Positions 6,297 to 7,261 of a DNA stretch of 7,261 nt are shown piece after piece. The stretch's first letter is position 1, and each line of letters opens with the position of its first letter. A program made the position numbers and the translations under genes. A model generated the notes under the pieces. It was given only the letters and a program-made list of their open reading frames with translations. It had not been told where the DNA came from and ran no database searches. The DNA comes from JBKEDH01 sp047975295 (lineage in GTDB: Bacteria > Bacteroidota > Bacteroidia > Flavobacteriales > Flavobacteriaceae), in the NCBI GenBank assembly GCA_047975295.1, contig JBKEDH010000129.1, forward strand, positions 1 to 7,261, given 5' to 3'.

Positions 6297-7261
6297 ATGG
6301 ATTCGATAACGGCAAACAATAGTATTATTTATTTTAACGATTCTTGCTACACTTCTGTTAATGAATATGTTAAAAAGAATAATTTTTCCAAAATATTTAT
6401 TCTTGTTGACGAAAACACCCACGAATTATGTTTGCCCAATTTTTTGGAAAGGTTTGAAACTTCTTCCGAAATTGAAATTATTGAAATAGAATCGGGAGAA
6501 ATCAACAAGACTATCGATACCTGTATTGGGGTTTGGAACACATTGTCTGACCTTGATGCCGACAGAAAGAGCTTACTGATTAATATTGGAGGAGGCGTAA
6601 TTACCGATCTTGGTGGATTTGTGGCCTGCACCTTTAAACGTGGTATCGCTTTTGTAAATGTACCCACTACGCTCCTGTCTATGGTCGATGCATCGGTTGG
6701 AGGAAAAACAGGTGTCGATCTGGGGACTTTAAAAAACCAAATTGGCGTTATACAAAGTCCCGATTTGGTACTTATAGATACCTATTATCTAAATACATTG
6801 GCTACCAACCAAATGCGTTCGGGACTTGCCGAAATGCTTAAACATGGCTTGATAAGCAGTGAAGATTATTGGTGTAAATTCCAAAATTTAAACAAACTTA
6901 AATTGGAGGATTTAGACCTGTTAATTTACGAATCGGTTTTAATAAAAAAACAAGTTGTAGATATAGATCCTTTTGAAAACGGTTTACGCAAAACCTTAAA
7001 TTATGGCCATACTTTAGGACATGCCATAGAATCGTATTTTTTAAGTAGCCCCAACAAAACAACTTTGCTACATGGTGAAGCAATTGCCATTGGCATGGTA
7101 TTGGCTTCTTATATTTCGAGCGAATTGATAGGTTTCCCAAAACAAACAACGCTTAGTATAAAATCCCTTTTAACAGATTTTTACGGAAAAGTAGGTTTTG
7201 AAAACCAAGATATCCCCGCTATTATAAACTTACTTAAATACGATAAGAAAAACAATCATGG
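6297..7261 (+). CDS. aroB: 3-dehydroquinate synthase (3' end outside window)
   Basis: The frame opens at the ATG at 6297 and runs 321 codons to the window edge without a stop; against a usual length of about 350-360 residues roughly 30-40 are missing. It converts 3-deoxy-D-arabino-heptulosonate 7-phosphate to 3-dehydroquinate, the second shikimate-pathway step, in the cytosol with NAD and a divalent metal. The nucleotide-binding loop is GGGVITDLGGF (98-108), followed by FKRGI, VPTTLLSMVDASVGGKTGVD and LKNQIGV. Metal ligands are Glu179 (GLAEMLKHG), His242 (NYGHTLGHAIE) and His259 (LHGEAIAIGM); their spacing of 63 and 17 residues equals that of E. coli AroB Glu184, His247 and His264. The visible end reads DKKNNHG, the conserved DKK motif. 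The N terminus MDSITANNSIIYFN fits flavobacterial homologues, supporting the start. All key residues visible are intact, so the enzyme should be active. Confidence 0.96.
   Translation, partial: MDSITANNSIIYFNDSCYTSVNEYVKKNNFSKIFILVDENTHELCLPNFLERFETSSEIEIIEIESGEINKTIDTCIGVWNTLSDLDADRKSLLINIGGGVITDLGGFVACTFKRGIAFVNVPTTLLSMVDASVGGKTGVDLGTLKNQIGVIQSPDLVLIDTYYLNTLATNQMRSGLAEMLKHGLISSEDYWCKFQNLNKLKLEDLDLLIYESVLIKKQVVDIDPFENGLRKTLNYGHTLGHAIESYFLSSPNKTTLLHGEAIAIGMVLASYISSELIGFPKQTTLSIKSLLTDFYGKVGFENQDIPAIINLLKYDKKNNH

Noticed and set aside
6347..7149. Minus-strand open frames of 106 and 83 codons opposite aroB
   Set aside because: The plus strand here encodes aroB with all metal ligands and NAD-loop residues in one frame, so these are shadows.
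1..7261. Search for a defence system, mobile element, CRISPR array, toxin-antitoxin pair or structured RNA
   Set aside because: Almost all sequence is accounted for by six genes, the spacers are short, and I saw no terminal inverted repeats, regularly spaced repeats, integrase or transposase motifs, or long stable hairpins.

Overview
This window comes from a low-GC member of the Bacteroidota, most likely family Flavobacteriaceae. The evidence is protein character (a TonB-dependent receptor of the OMP_b-brl_3 type, the Bacteroidota form of 'alanine dehydrogenase', and monofunctional proline dehydrogenase and AroB sequences of flavobacterial type), AT-rich spacers, weak Shine-Dalgarno sites, and a match to the Bacteroidota -7 box TAnnTTTG. 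It reads as ordinary chromosome. I see no phage, insertion sequence, CRISPR array, tRNA or rRNA.

Layout: (1) Positions 1-2365, minus strand: a large outer-membrane TonB-dependent receptor, open from its ATG to the window edge with its last residues missing. It is not listed among closed reading frames because its stop lies outside the window. (2) 2366-2575: divergent AT-rich spacer with a promoter-like TATATTTG and a 10-A tract. (3) 2576-3775, plus: an alanine dehydrogenase/PNT-family enzyme. (4) 3776-3994: AT-rich spacer that shares a 23-bp near-repeat with spacer (2). (5) 3995-4375, plus: a small membrane-anchored DUF4258-type protein. (6) 4376-4458: convergent gap with a short inverted repeat. 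(7) 4459-4971, minus: a small secreted protein of unknown function. (8) 5031-6203, minus: proline dehydrogenase, immediately upstream of the secreted gene. (9) 6204-6296: divergent promoter spacer. (10) 6297-7261, plus: 3-dehydroquinate synthase (aroB), cut off by the window end.

The enzymes touch amino-acid metabolism: alanine/pyruvate interconversion (if the annotation holds), proline oxidation into the respiratory chain, and the second step of the shikimate pathway. The alternating strands argue against one operon. The likely transcription units are receptor alone, ald (perhaps with the DUF4258 gene), proline dehydrogenase plus secreted protein, and aroB.

I found no convincing new system. 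The best leads are replacement of two substrate-site residues (equivalents of M. tuberculosis Lys75 and His96) in the 'alanine dehydrogenase', and a 20-of-23-bp sequence shared by the spacers upstream of ald and of the DUF4258 gene.
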